Positions 9,080 to 18,166 of a stretch of DNA of 64,000 bases are shown here, piece after piece. The stretch comes from Gluconacetobacter sacchari (lineage in GTDB: Bacteria > Pseudomonadota > Alphaproteobacteria > Acetobacterales > Acetobacteraceae), in NCBI RefSeq assembly GCF_014174255.1, contig NZ_JABEQJ010000008.1, forward strand, positions 1-64,000. The letters run 5' to 3'. Every line of letters starts with the position of its first letter. Within the stretch, counting starts at the first letter, position 1. The position numbers and the translations under genes are program-made. The notes beneath the pieces are model-generated. The model was not told the origin of the DNA. It did not search any database and saw only the letters and a program-made list of their open reading frames with translations.

Positions 9080-9519
9080 TGTATTCATATCGTAATGATA
9101 CCCGTCTGATGTTACGTTGGGCAATATATTGCCCGGCAATGATGAAGAGTTGGGCATAGATTTGGCCCTTCTGTACCGTGTCGGCGGCTTCATGAAATTT
9201 GTTTTCGGAACATGGACATCTTTTCATACATACTTTGAAATATATCTATGTATAGGCTGTGGTGAGACAGCGTTGCTCTTGCGGGCACGCGCGCACGGGG
9301 AGCCAGAGATGATCATCACGCCGCATAATTCCTGATCCGAGCGGGACTGGCCCGCGCGTTGCGCGGTGCTGAGGCCGGACCCGGCCATGGCTGACGGACA
9401 GCGTGTCGACCCTTCTGCGTGTCGCGGAAAGGGGATGGCGCGCCGGTCGTCCGGACGTGGCTGCGCGGCCTGTTTCCTCCTGATGCCGGTAAATGCCCTG
9501 GACAGGGAAAAAGTCACCT
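9080..9519 (+). promoter_or_regulatory. Intergenic control region of the RND efflux operon, with two dyads
   Basis: This 440-bp stretch has no convincing gene and is AT-rich between 9080 and 9260. It holds a perfect 16-bp palindrome, GGGCAATATATTGCCC (9119-9134), and an inverted repeat ATACATA-N14-TATGTAT (9226-9253). Both resemble operator sites. The second recalls the ATACAT..ATGTAT half-sites of AcrR/TetR operators that control RND pumps elsewhere. No regulator gene adjoins the operon. An exact promoter cannot be fixed by eye. Confidence 0.4.
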
Positions 9520-12500
9520 ATGAATGCAATCGTCGTGACGGCCCTGCGACGGCCGTACACATTTGTCGTTCTGTCGATCCTGATCGTCTTGTTCGGCGTC
9601 ATGTCCGCCCTCAAGACGCCGACAGACGTCTTTCCCAATATCAAGATTCCGGCGATTGCCGTGGTGTGGACCTATGGCGGTCTGCTGCCCGACGAGTTCG
9701 CCGCGCGCGTCATGTACAATTACGAACAGGGCGTGACCTCGACGGTCGAGGGAATCGAGCACATGGAGTCCGATTCCTATTACGGCCGCGGCATCGTGAA
9801 GATCTTCTTCCAGCCCGGCACGGAGATCGGATCGGCCGAGGCGGACGTGACCGCGATCTCGCAGACGGTGCTGATGCAGTTGCCGGAGAAGATCCCGGCG
9901 CCGATGATCATGAAGCTGGAGGCGTCGTCGGTTCCCGTCATCACGCTGGAGCTGACGTCGGACACCATGACGCCGTCGGACCTGTTCAAGCTGGCGCAGA
10001 TCCGCGTGCGCACGCTGCTGGTGACGGTGCCGGGCGCCATCGTGCCGCATCCCTATGGCGGCATGGACGCCTTCGTGATGTTCGCGCTCAACCAGAAGCA
10101 GCTCCAGGCGCACCACCTGTCGGCGATGGATGTGCAGAACGTCCTGGACAAGCAGAACATCGTGCGTCCGGCCGGCGACCAGAAGATCGGCCCCACCGAC
10201 TGGATGGTCGCGACCAACGCGCAGCCGCGAACGATGGAGGAACTGGCGAACATCCCGATCAAGCGCGTCGGCAATTCCGTCATCTACATGCATGACCTGG
10301 GCGACGTGTATCGCGGCGGCCATCCGCAGACCAACCTGGTGCTGGTCAAGGGCCGGCAGGCCGTCATCATGGTGGTGATGAAGAGCGGCGAGGCCTCGAC
10401 CCTGGATGTCGTGTCCGGCGTGAAGGCGCTGATCCCGCGCCTCCAGAAGGTCATTCCGCCCACGGCCCATATCTCGGTCCTGAACGATGCCTCGGGCTTC
10501 GTGAAGGATTCGATCGTGGACGTGTTGCGCGAGATGGTGACCGCCGCGTTCCTGACCGGGCTGGTGGTGCTGCTGTTCCTGGGCTCGTGGCGCTCGACGA
10601 TCATCATCGCGACCTCGATCCCGCTGGCGATCCTGTGCGCGGTCATCGGGCTGGGCTGGGCCGGGCAGACGATCAACGTCATGACGCTGGGCGGGCTGGC
10701 GCTGGCCGTCGGTATCCTGGTCGACGACGCCACCGTCATGATCGAGAATATCGACACCCACCTGGAGATGGGCAAGGAACTGGAGGTCGCGATCATCGAC
10801 GCGGCCAACCAGATCGTGATCCCGACCTTCGTCTCCACCACCTGCATCTGCATCGTCTGGCTGCCGCTGTTCGAACTGGGTGGGGTGGCCGGGTGGCTGT
10901 TCATGCCGATGGCCGAAGCCATCATCTTCGCGATGATCGCCTCGTTCATCCTGTCGCGGACGCTGGTGCCGACCATGGCGAAGTTCCTGCTGGCGGGGCA
11001 GACCCATGGCGCGCACGGGCATGACACGCATGAGGACCAGCTGAAGGGCGGCAATATCTTCTCGCGCTTCCAGCGCGGGTTCGAGCATCGGTTCACCGCC
11101 TTCCGCGAGGCGTATGGACGCTTCCTGGAACGGTCGATCGCGCGGCGGGGGCGCTTCGCGTCGATCTTCCTCGGGCTGTCCCTGCTTTCGATGGGATTGT
11201 ATGTCGTGGCCGGGCGCGACTTCTTCCCGGAAATCAAGTCCGACCAGTTGCAGATGCACATGCGCGCGCCGCTGGGCACCCGGATCGAGGTGGCCGGCCG
11301 GATCGCGACGCTGGTCAGCGACCGGATCCATCAGCTCCTGCCGGGCAAGGTCGACGATGTGGTGAGCAATTGCGGCCTGCCGGAAGGCCCGCATAACCAG
11401 GCCTTCATCCCCACCCCGACGATCGGGACGCAGGATTGCGACCTGACCATCACGCTGACGGAAGCGGAAGCGCCGGTGTGGGATTATCGCGCCGTGCTGC
11501 GCAAGGGCCTGTCGGCGAGCTTTCCCGGCACGGTCTTTACCTTCCAGCCGGCCGACCTGACGGCACGTATCCTCAATTTCGGCTCGCCCGCGCCGATCGA
11601 CATCAAGATCGCCGGTCCGGAGCTGGGCAAGAGCTACACCTACGCGCTGGAGCTGGTGAACAAGCTGCGGCTCGTGCCGGGGGCCACCGACGTGTCGTTG
11701 CAGCAGACGATGAAGACGCCGACCCTGTTCGTGAAGGGGGACCGGACCTTCAGCCAGGCGACCGGCGTCAATGCCGCCGACCTGGCCGACAACGAGCTGA
11801 TGACGCTGTCGGGCAGTTCGACCGTCGATCCGCAATACTGGTACGATCCGGCCTGGGGGGTGACCTTCCTGCTGAATACCTATGTGACGCAGAACCAGTT
11901 GACGCACTTCAACGACCTGCTGTCGATCCCGGTCGACAAGGGGGACGGCGACCCGTCGGGCAAGGGGATGCAGTTGCTGGGCGCCATCAGCACGATTTCG
12001 GCCAAGGGGACGCCGGGGCAGGTGTCGCACTACAACTCGATGCCCGCCTTCGATATCTACGTATCGGCCGAGGGCACCGACCTGGGCAGCGTGCTGGCGG
12101 GCGTGAACAGGGTGATCGCGCAGACGGCGGCGGACGTGCCGCGCGGCGCGGCGGTGGATGTGGAAGGGCAGGCGACGACCATGCGCAGCGCCTATGTGCA
12201 ACTGGTCGGCGGCCTGGCGGTCTCGATCGTGCTGATCTACCTGCTGATCGTCGTCAACTTCCAGTCCTGGCTTGATCCGTTCATCATCATCTCGGCGCTG
12301 CCAGGGGCGCTGGCGGGGATCGCGTGGAGCCTGTTCCTGACCCACACGCATCTGTCGGTGCCCGCGCTGACCGGTGCCATCATGTGCATGGGAACGGCGA
12401 CGGCGAACTCGATCCTGGTCGTGTCCTATGCCCGCGAGCGGCTGGAGGTGCATGGCGATGCGCTGAAGGCGGCGCTGGAGGCGGGATATGGACGTATCCG

Positions 12501-12693
12501 CCCCGTGCTGATGACCGCCGCCGCGATGATCGTGGGCATGGTGCCGATGTCGATCAGCAATTCGCAGAACGCGCCGCTGGGCAAGGCGGTGATCGGCGGC
12601 CTGATCGTGGCCACCATTTCGACGCTTCTGTTCGTTCCCTGTGTCTATGCGATTATCTACAACCGCTCGTCGAGCCGGAAGGAGACCGTTTGA
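9520..12693 (+). CDS. RND efflux transporter, inner-membrane permease subunit
   Basis: This 1057-residue ACR_tran-family permease has the RND layout: TM1 (about residues 12-30), a large periplasmic loop, TM2-6 beginning near TAAFLTGLVVLLFLGSW, a second loop, and TM8-12. The central TM4 carries the proton-relay acidic pair in GILVDDATVMIEN. It should form a trimer that exports substrates using the proton gradient together with the adaptor and outer-membrane factor encoded next. Substrates cannot be inferred. The ATG at 9520 follows AGGGAA; a start at 9493 would add only nine residues. The stop TGA overlaps the next start (TGATG), showing tight translational coupling. Confidence 0.9.
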   Translation: MNAIVVTALRRPYTFVVLSILIVLFGVMSALKTPTDVFPNIKIPAIAVVWTYGGLLPDEFAARVMYNYEQGVTSTVEGIEHMESDSYYGRGIVKIFFQPGTEIGSAEADVTAISQTVLMQLPEKIPAPMIMKLEASSVPVITLELTSDTMTPSDLFKLAQIRVRTLLVTVPGAIVPHPYGGMDAFVMFALNQKQLQAHHLSAMDVQNVLDKQNIVRPAGDQKIGPTDWMVATNAQPRTMEELANIPIKRVGNSVIYMHDLGDVYRGGHPQTNLVLVKGRQAVIMVVMKSGEASTLDVVSGVKALIPRLQKVIPPTAHISVLNDASGFVKDSIVDVLREMVTAAFLTGLVVLLFLGSWRSTIIIATSIPLAILCAVIGLGWAGQTINVMTLGGLALAVGILVDDATVMIENIDTHLEMGKELEVAIIDAANQIVIPTFVSTTCICIVWLPLFELGGVAGWLFMPMAEAIIFAMIASFILSRTLVPTMAKFLLAGQTHGAHGHDTHEDQLKGGNIFSRFQRGFEHRFTAFREAYGRFLERSIARRGRFASIFLGLSLLSMGLYVVAGRDFFPEIKSDQLQMHMRAPLGTRIEVAGRIATLVSDRIHQLLPGKVDDVVSNCGLPEGPHNQAFIPTPTIGTQDCDLTITLTEAEAPVWDYRAVLRKGLSASFPGTVFTFQPADLTARILNFGSPAPIDIKIAGPELGKSYTYALELVNKLRLVPGATDVSLQQTMKTPTLFVKGDRTFSQATGVNAADLADNELMTLSGSSTVDPQYWYDPAWGVTFLLNTYVTQNQLTHFNDLLSIPVDKGDGDPSGKGMQLLGAISTISAKGTPGQVSHYNSMPAFDIYVSAEGTDLGSVLAGVNRVIAQTAADVPRGAAVDVEGQATTMRSAYVQLVGGLAVSIVLIYLLIVVNFQSWLDPFIIISALPGALAGIAWSLFLTHTHLSVPALTGAIMCMGTATANSILVVSYARERLEVHGDALKAALEAGYGRIRPVLMTAAAMIVGMVPMSISNSQNAPLGKAVIGGLIVATISTLLFVPCVYAIIYNRSSSRKETV

Positions 12694-13874
12694 TGGCTTC
12701 TCTGTCACGCAACACCCTTCTGGCGTCGGGGGCATGTGTCCTGGCGGTGCTGGTCGGTTATCAGGTGGTCACCCGTGTCCATGCGGTGACGGAACTGCGC
12801 GCCGAGACGTTGCGCAATGCGTTGCCCGACGTCGCGGTGATCCTGGCGAAGCCATCGCCCAAGACCGTGACCCTGACCCTGCCGGGCAATATCGATGCCT
12901 GGTACCAGGCGCCGCTCTTTCCGCAGGCCTCGGGCTACGTGAAGATGTGGTACAAGGACTACGGCGCCGAGGTGAAGGCCGGCGACGTGCTGGCCGAGAT
13001 CAACGCCCCCAGCCTGGACGCGCAATATGCCCAGGCCAAGGCCGACCTGGCGGAGGCGCAGGCCAAATACAACCTGGCCGTGGTCAGCGCCAATCGCTGG
13101 CGGGCGATGGGCAAGTCGCAGGCGGTGTCGGGCCAGTCGGTCTCGGTCGCGGATGCGAACGAGAAGGCCGGGCTGGCGGCGATGCAGGCGGCCGAGCACA
13201 GGGTGGACCAGTACGAGGCGTTGGAGCGCTTCAAGACCATCGTGGCGCCGTTCGACGGCGTGGTGACGTCGCGCGACATCAATGTCGGCGACTATGTCAG
13301 CAGCGGGGCCGGGGAGCATGGCAGCAACGGCGACGCCAGCCAGCTCTTTACCGTGTCGGACATGCACAAGATGCGCCTGTTCGTCTCGGTGCCCGAAACG
13401 TTCTCGTATATTCTCAAGCCGGGCATGACCGCCCAGGTCAGCGTGCCGCAGTTCCCCAACCAGACCTTCAAGGCCGACTTCCTGACCATCGCGCGGGGAT
13501 ATGACCCCAATACCCGCACGGCGATCACCGAGTTCGTCATCGACAACGACAAGCATGAGCTGTGGCCGGGGACGTTCGCATCGGTGACGATGACGGCGCC
13601 CTCGACCCCCGGTGTGTTCCAGATCCCGACCGCGGCGCTGGTGTTCCAGGAGAAGGGCATGCAGGTCGCGGTGCTGGACGCCAACGACGTGGTGCATTAC
13701 CGCGACATCCAGGTGGGGCGCATGGCCGATGCCGAGACCGACGTGACCTCGGGGATTTCGCCCAGCGACCGGATCATCAACAATCCGCCGGCCGACCTGC
13801 TGGAGGGGCAGAAGGTCCATGTCGTCCAGCCCGTGAAGGGGTATGATGAATCGTCCGAGGAAATCGAGGGATGA
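12693..13874 (+). CDS. RND efflux periplasmic adaptor (membrane fusion protein)
   Basis: This 393-residue HlyD/AcrA-type adaptor has a single N-terminal membrane anchor (ASGACVLAVLVGYQVV). A split lipoyl-like domain is flanked by the text LPGNIDAWYQAPLFPQASGY and KTIVAPFDGVVTSRDINVGD. An alpha-hairpin (about residues 105-180) rich in A, Q, K and E lies between them, and beta-barrel and membrane-proximal domains follow. It bridges the inner-membrane pump and the outer-membrane factor. The start overlaps the pump stop by one base and the end overlaps the next gene by 4 bp (ATGA), so the three genes form one operon. Confidence 0.9.
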   Translation: MASLSRNTLLASGACVLAVLVGYQVVTRVHAVTELRAETLRNALPDVAVILAKPSPKTVTLTLPGNIDAWYQAPLFPQASGYVKMWYKDYGAEVKAGDVLAEINAPSLDAQYAQAKADLAEAQAKYNLAVVSANRWRAMGKSQAVSGQSVSVADANEKAGLAAMQAAEHRVDQYEALERFKTIVAPFDGVVTSRDINVGDYVSSGAGEHGSNGDASQLFTVSDMHKMRLFVSVPETFSYILKPGMTAQVSVPQFPNQTFKADFLTIARGYDPNTRTAITEFVIDNDKHELWPGTFASVTMTAPSTPGVFQIPTAALVFQEKGMQVAVLDANDVVHYRDIQVGRMADAETDVTSGISPSDRIINNPPADLLEGQKVHVVQPVKGYDESSEEIEG

Positions 13875-15469
13875 GCATGCGGTCACTGCGCCGGACCATG
13901 ATGTCCGGCGGGGCGTTGCTGTCGCTGGCGGCGCTGTCCGCCTGCGACCTGGCGCCCGCCTATCATCCCCCGACCTATGTCGTGCCGGCGAGCTGGCATG
14001 GGCAGGGGGCGTTCGCCACCGCGACGCCGGCGGACACGCAGATGCCGTCGAACTGGTGGACGCTGCTGCATGACTCGCAGCTCGATGCGCTGGAGGACAA
14101 GGCGATCGCCGCCAATGCGGACTTGCAGGCGGCGGCCGAGCGGTTCGTGCAGGCGCGGGCCATGGTCATGAGCGCGCGGGCCGACCTGCTGCCGCATTTC
14201 GGGCTGGCCTTCGGCGCCTCGGACAACAAGCAGTCGGCCGACCGGCTGTTCCGCTACAAGGGCGCGCTGACCCAGACCGACGAGTTCTATGGCGGCCTGG
14301 CGTCGTGGGAGCCGGATTTCTGGTCCGAGATCCGCAACCAGGTGCGGATGGCCAAATTCTCGGCCCAGGAGAAGGCGGCGGATTATGCCGGCGCGCGGCT
14401 GAGCCTTCAGGCGGAACTGGCCAGCGACTATGTCGCGCTGCGCGGCTATGACGCGCAGGATGCGATCTATCGCAAGTCCATCGCCTATTACGAGCAGGCG
14501 CTGAAGGTGACGCAAACGCAGCTTGCCAACCAGGCGGCGCCGCGGCTGGACCTGGCCCGCGCGCAGAACCGCCTGTATGTGACCCAGGCGGCCGAGCTGG
14601 ACATCATGGCCCAGCGCGAGGTGACGGAGCATGCGATCGCGGTGCTGACCAACAGCGCGCCGTCCGGTTTCCATATCGCGCCGACGGACCGGCTGATGTT
14701 CACCCGGGCGGCCATTCCGGTCGGCGTGCCGTCCGACCTGTTGCAGCGGCGGCCGGACGTGGCGGCGGCGGAACGCGAGATGGCGCAGGCCAACCGGGCC
14801 ATCGGCGTGGCGCGGGCGGCGTTCTATCCGCATATCTCGCTGCATGCCAATGGCGGTTTCGATGCCAACGGCTTCGACCTCGCCAACCTGGCGAACAGCA
14901 TGTGGTCGTATGGCGCGTCGGCCTCGATGCCGATCTTCGAGGGCGGGATGCGCCGGGCGGCCTTGCAGGCGTCCTGGGCCAGCTATCGCGAGATGCGCGA
15001 CCATTACCGGTCTTCGGTGCTCGGGGCGTTCCGCGAGGTGGAGGACGGGTTGTCGCGCACCGACCGGCTCTGGGCGGAAAGCCTGCGGCTGAAGGCGGCG
15101 ACGTCGGCGGCGCTGGACATGCAGAACATGACCATGACCCTGTACAAAGGCGGGCTGTCGCCCTACCTGGACGCGATCGTCGCGCAGGAAGCGGCGCTGG
15201 AGGCCCAGATTTCGCAGGTGCAGGTCGAGACCCGCTATTTCCAGGCGGAAATCGGCCTGATCCGGTCGCTGGGCGGCGGATGGAACGACAAGCTGCTGCC
15301 GACGCCGGACCAGACCATGACGTTCTCGGTCCTGCAATATGACGGGTTGCATCACCCCGAGCCGGCCGGTGGCATCGCCAGCGTGCGGGACGAGGTGCCG
15401 TTCGACAACCTGACCGGGGCGGCACCGGCGCTGCGTACCGGGACGGCGCCGGTTCAGGCGGGGCACTAG
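13871..15469 (+). CDS. RND efflux outer-membrane lipoprotein (NodT/OprM-type)
   Basis: This 532-residue outer-membrane factor has a lipobox LSAC, with Cys25 after the hydrophobic signal. It carries the two OEP repeats: the first begins near NWWTLLHDSQLDALEDKAIA and the second near PVGVPSDLLQRRPDVAAAER, the family-typical linker between repeats. It forms the trimeric TolC-like exit duct of the pump. The C-terminal 70 residues after the second repeat are low in conserved features. It is the third and last gene of the efflux operon. Confidence 0.9.
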   Translation: MSMRSLRRTMMSGGALLSLAALSACDLAPAYHPPTYVVPASWHGQGAFATATPADTQMPSNWWTLLHDSQLDALEDKAIAANADLQAAAERFVQARAMVMSARADLLPHFGLAFGASDNKQSADRLFRYKGALTQTDEFYGGLASWEPDFWSEIRNQVRMAKFSAQEKAADYAGARLSLQAELASDYVALRGYDAQDAIYRKSIAYYEQALKVTQTQLANQAAPRLDLARAQNRLYVTQAAELDIMAQREVTEHAIAVLTNSAPSGFHIAPTDRLMFTRAAIPVGVPSDLLQRRPDVAAAEREMAQANRAIGVARAAFYPHISLHANGGFDANGFDLANLANSMWSYGASASMPIFEGGMRRAALQASWASYREMRDHYRSSVLGAFREVEDGLSRTDRLWAESLRLKAATSAALDMQNMTMTLYKGGLSPYLDAIVAQEAALEAQISQVQVETRYFQAEIGLIRSLGGGWNDKLLPTPDQTMTFSVLQYDGLHHPEPAGGIASVRDEVPFDNLTGAAPALRTGTAPVQAGH

Positions 15470-15624
15470 CCGCTGGCTTGTGACGGCCAGGGTGGACGAA
15501 GGCGGGGCGGCTCTGGCGCCCCGCCTTCGCGGCTTGCTGGTCCGGATGGAAAATGAAGGCGGCGAAGGGCGCAAGCCGCACGCCGGCGACGAGGCGGATG
15601 CTGTCATCCGCCTCAAGCGTCCGC

Positions 15625-16046
15625 TCATGGGTGGACATGCGACCGGAGCGGCCCGTTCCAGATAAAACCCGGCAGGACGTAGTTTTTCTGAAGCGAGTGG
15701 CCGGACGTATCGAACACCAGACCACCAGGCAGGGTCAGAAGCTGCTGCCCTCGACGGGGATGCCAGACCGTCTGTGCAAATTGGGCATAGCGGCCGTTCC
15801 GACCCGATTGCATACGGGCGGCATCATGGGTGAAGGCGATCCTCCCGCCATTGGCATCGTAGCGTCCCGGTAGGCGGCTGCCGTTCGCCGTCTCGTCATG
15901 ACATGCGCGCCGCTCGCGCCATGGAGCGTCCAGCCGTGCCCCCATGGGAAGCCGCCATTATAGTATTGCGCGGCATTCGAGTCTTCGTAAGCGTCCGGAC
16001 TACGCACGCTTGACTGCGGGTCTCGTGAATGCGCCGGCTCTCTGTA
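15625..16046 (-). pseudogene. Decayed remnant of an unidentified protein (frameshifted)
   Basis: The 15470-16205 stretch has no intact gene, but two overlapping minus-strand frames read like one broken protein. One frame (stop-to-junction, about 16046-15900) contains SPDAYEDSNAAQYYNGGFPW. The other (about 15900-15625) contains RYDANGGRIAFTHDAA, GRYAQFAQTVWHPRRGQQLL and QKNYVLPGFIWNG before its TGA. The amino-acid make-up is protein-like in both and switches frame once, with no credible start codon. I do not recognise the family. It may mark the edge of the lower-GC islet that follows. Confidence 0.4.
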
Positions 16047-16205
16047 TCAGCGACCTAAACATTGATTGACCAGTATAAAAGGTAGAAAAGATGGGCCGCT
16101 TTCGCCCTCATTTTTGCCATTCAATGCCCGGTTAAGCTTCTTCGAATAACGAACTATTCCCGGTTTTTCTTGACGTGAGGAGCCAGGGCGGCCAGCGATG
16201 AGGCC

Positions 16206-17468
16206 ATGGATACGATCAGTCTTCTTGCCCTGCTCCTGACCCTCTCGGCAGGCTTCAGCATTCTTAACCACCACACATTGCGTGTTCCTGTCACGATTGG
16301 CGTTCTGGTCTTCTCATTGCTGACCTCGCTGCTGGTCATGATCCTGAATCCGCTGATCCCGGCCTATGATCTTCAGGCTCTCCCACGATCCGTGCTCGGT
16401 GCCATCAATCTGCCTGCGGCACTTCTGAATGGTGCCCTGTCGCTGCTGCTTTTTGCGGGAGCCATGCAGGTGAATGTCGGACATCTGCGCGCAAAGCTGA
16501 TGTCTGTGACAGCCCTCTCCATTCTGGGAACCGTGCTGGCCGTGGCTTTTCTGGCGGTCGCGGCGTGGTGTGTTTTCCCGCTGCTGGGCCATGCCGTTCC
16601 GTTTACATGGTGCATCGTGCTCGGCGCCATTCTGGCACCTACGGACCCGGTTTCAGTCGTGGGGATGCTGAAACGTCTGGGACTGCCAGGACCGCTACAG
16701 GCCGTTTTTGCGGGTGAGAGCCTGTTCAATGACGGTGTGGGCGTCGTTATATTCGGTGTAACGATCGGGCTGGCGAACGGAGACAGCCAGGGAGTGGGAG
16801 CTTCCGAGATCGCCCTGAGCTTCTGCCGCGAAGCGCTCGGTGGCGGCCTTCTTGGAGCGGCAACCGGGTGGATCGCGCTTCGTGTGCTCAAGGCGCAGCG
16901 TGACCCTCATATCGATCTGCTGACCTCGCTGGCTCTGGCAACCGGAACATTCAGCATCGCCAATCAACTTGGCATGTCCGGTGCGATTGCCGTCGTCATG
17001 GCCGGTCTCTGCTTCGGAACCAGCTACAGCCATTCCATTTTCGATGAAGTATCCCGCAAGGAACTCGATATTGCATGGACGCTGATTGACGAGGTGCTGA
17101 ACGTCTTGCTGTTCATGCTCATCGGCTTTGAAATACTGGAGATCAGGCCGCATCTGTTTACGGTTCTGGCAACGCTTGCTGTGATCCCGTTATCCATTGC
17201 CGTGCGGGCATTGAGCGTGCTGTTCTCCACCCTGCCGGTTCATCTCCGGCAGTGGGAGCGCGGCCGTGTCCTCGGCATTCTGACATGGGGCGGTCTACGT
17301 GGCGGTATCTCGGTCTCTCTGGCGCTTGGCCTGCCACCCGGAGACCTGCGCGACCTGCTGCTGCCTGTTTGCTACGGTGTCGTGGTGTTCACCATCATCG
17401 TGCAGGGGCTGACCATGGAGCGGGTCGCCCGCAGGCTCTATCCGTCAATCGCCTCCCGGTCGCAATAA
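16206..17468 (+). CDS. CPA1-family Na+/H+ antiporter
   Basis: This 420-residue membrane protein has about 11-12 hydrophobic segments. It shows the CPA1 (NhaP/NHE) signatures LGAILAPTDPVSVVGMLKRL and FAGESLFNDGVGVVIFGV, and the helix LTWGGLRGGISVSLALGLP. These contain the transport-site Asp/Asn residues (APTDPV and FNDG). It exchanges cytoplasmic Na+ or K+ for protons across the inner membrane, useful under acid or salt stress. Base composition is visibly less GC-rich than its neighbours, and it sits between two gene remnants, which suggests lateral acquisition. Its TAA overlaps the ATG of the following DUF1275 fragment by one base. Confidence 0.88.
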   Translation: MDTISLLALLLTLSAGFSILNHHTLRVPVTIGVLVFSLLTSLLVMILNPLIPAYDLQALPRSVLGAINLPAALLNGALSLLLFAGAMQVNVGHLRAKLMSVTALSILGTVLAVAFLAVAAWCVFPLLGHAVPFTWCIVLGAILAPTDPVSVVGMLKRLGLPGPLQAVFAGESLFNDGVGVVIFGVTIGLANGDSQGVGASEIALSFCREALGGGLLGAATGWIALRVLKAQRDPHIDLLTSLALATGTFSIANQLGMSGAIAVVMAGLCFGTSYSHSIFDEVSRKELDIAWTLIDEVLNVLLFMLIGFEILEIRPHLFTVLATLAVIPLSIAVRALSVLFSTLPVHLRQWERGRVLGILTWGGLRGGISVSLALGLPPGDLRDLLLPVCYGVVVFTIIVQGLTMERVARRLYPSIASRSQ

Positions 17469-17977
17469 TGCCCTCCTCCATTCTCCCGGTCTCGATTTCC
17501 GCCCGACGGGTTTTCATTCTCGGGCTTGTCGCAGGCTATGTGGATGCCCTGAGTTTTGTTGATCTGGGCGGCATCTTTGCTGGCGCGATGACAGGTAATA
17601 CCACGCATATGGGTGCCTCGTTTATCAGTGGGAACTGGCATCATGGCCTCCTTCTGGCCGTGCAGGGCGAGACGATCGCGAAGTTCTCCGGCATGCCCAG
17701 AAAACTCCTCTCTCAGTGTATCAGGAGCTCTCCACTTTTTCAGCGCAAGTCCACATCGTGCCAGTCATCCCGCGGATCCGACGTTGCGACTGGCACTGGA
17801 AACGACCCAGGCTGTCTTTGCGCGTCAAGTCGGACGGGAACGGGTGGGCGAAGAACAATCGCGTCTATGAAGGGCGGGGCGGTTCGTAACGTGAATCGTC
17901 GCGTGTCGATCGCGTGTCCGACCCGTTGTGGTCCGCCATGTGTCACGATCGTCGACCGCGCCAGGGCCAGACTATGA
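17468..17977 (+). pseudogene. Truncated DUF1275 (YoaK-type) membrane protein fragment
   Basis: Translation starts at the ATG overlapping the antiporter stop (TAATG). It reads as the N-terminus of a DUF1275 protein: RRVFILGLVAGYVDALSFVD followed by GGIFAGAMTGNTTHMGASF. The similarity ends after about 70 codons (near 17680), where a normal family member would continue for another 150 or so residues with several membrane helices. The frame then runs through composition-poor sequence to a stop at 17977. A deletion or rearrangement junction near 17680 is the simplest reading. The remaining stretch to 18166 contains no other gene, only the control sites listed next. Confidence 0.65.
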
Positions 17978-18015
17978 ACCAGATTCATGTTTGGATGAAA
18001 TCAAATCATTTTCAT
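17975..18015 (+). promoter_or_regulatory. MetR-type operator region upstream of mesX
   Basis: TGAA-CCAGA-TTCA (17975-17987) is an exact match to the MetR consensus TGAA-N5-TTCA. A second dyad, ATGAAA-N9-TTTCAT, follows at 17995-18015. The pair lies 150-190 bp before the mesX start. With a metR-like gene at 21302, this supports activation of mesXD by a MetR-type regulator, as for metE in enteric bacteria. Confidence 0.6.
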
Positions 18016-18166
18016 TCAAGTGTGAGTTGGGGCATAAGACATGCACCGCTGCCGAACGGCAGGCAGGGTGACGGTTGCCGCCTGGGAAATCTTGAAACGA
18101 TAATTGGGATTTTTCTGATTATCGACGGATGGACCGTGGAATTTCTGGATAATGGGATGCAGGTCG

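Noticed and set aside
9514-12735. Very long antisense open frame opposite the RND permease
   Set aside because: It is a GC-driven shadow frame; the sense frame has full family signatures and a ribosome binding site, while the antisense text is His/Arg/Asp-rich and unlike any protein. The same reasoning removes the long antisense frames opposite the porin, ilvD, the TonB receptors, PhoR and the phage portal.
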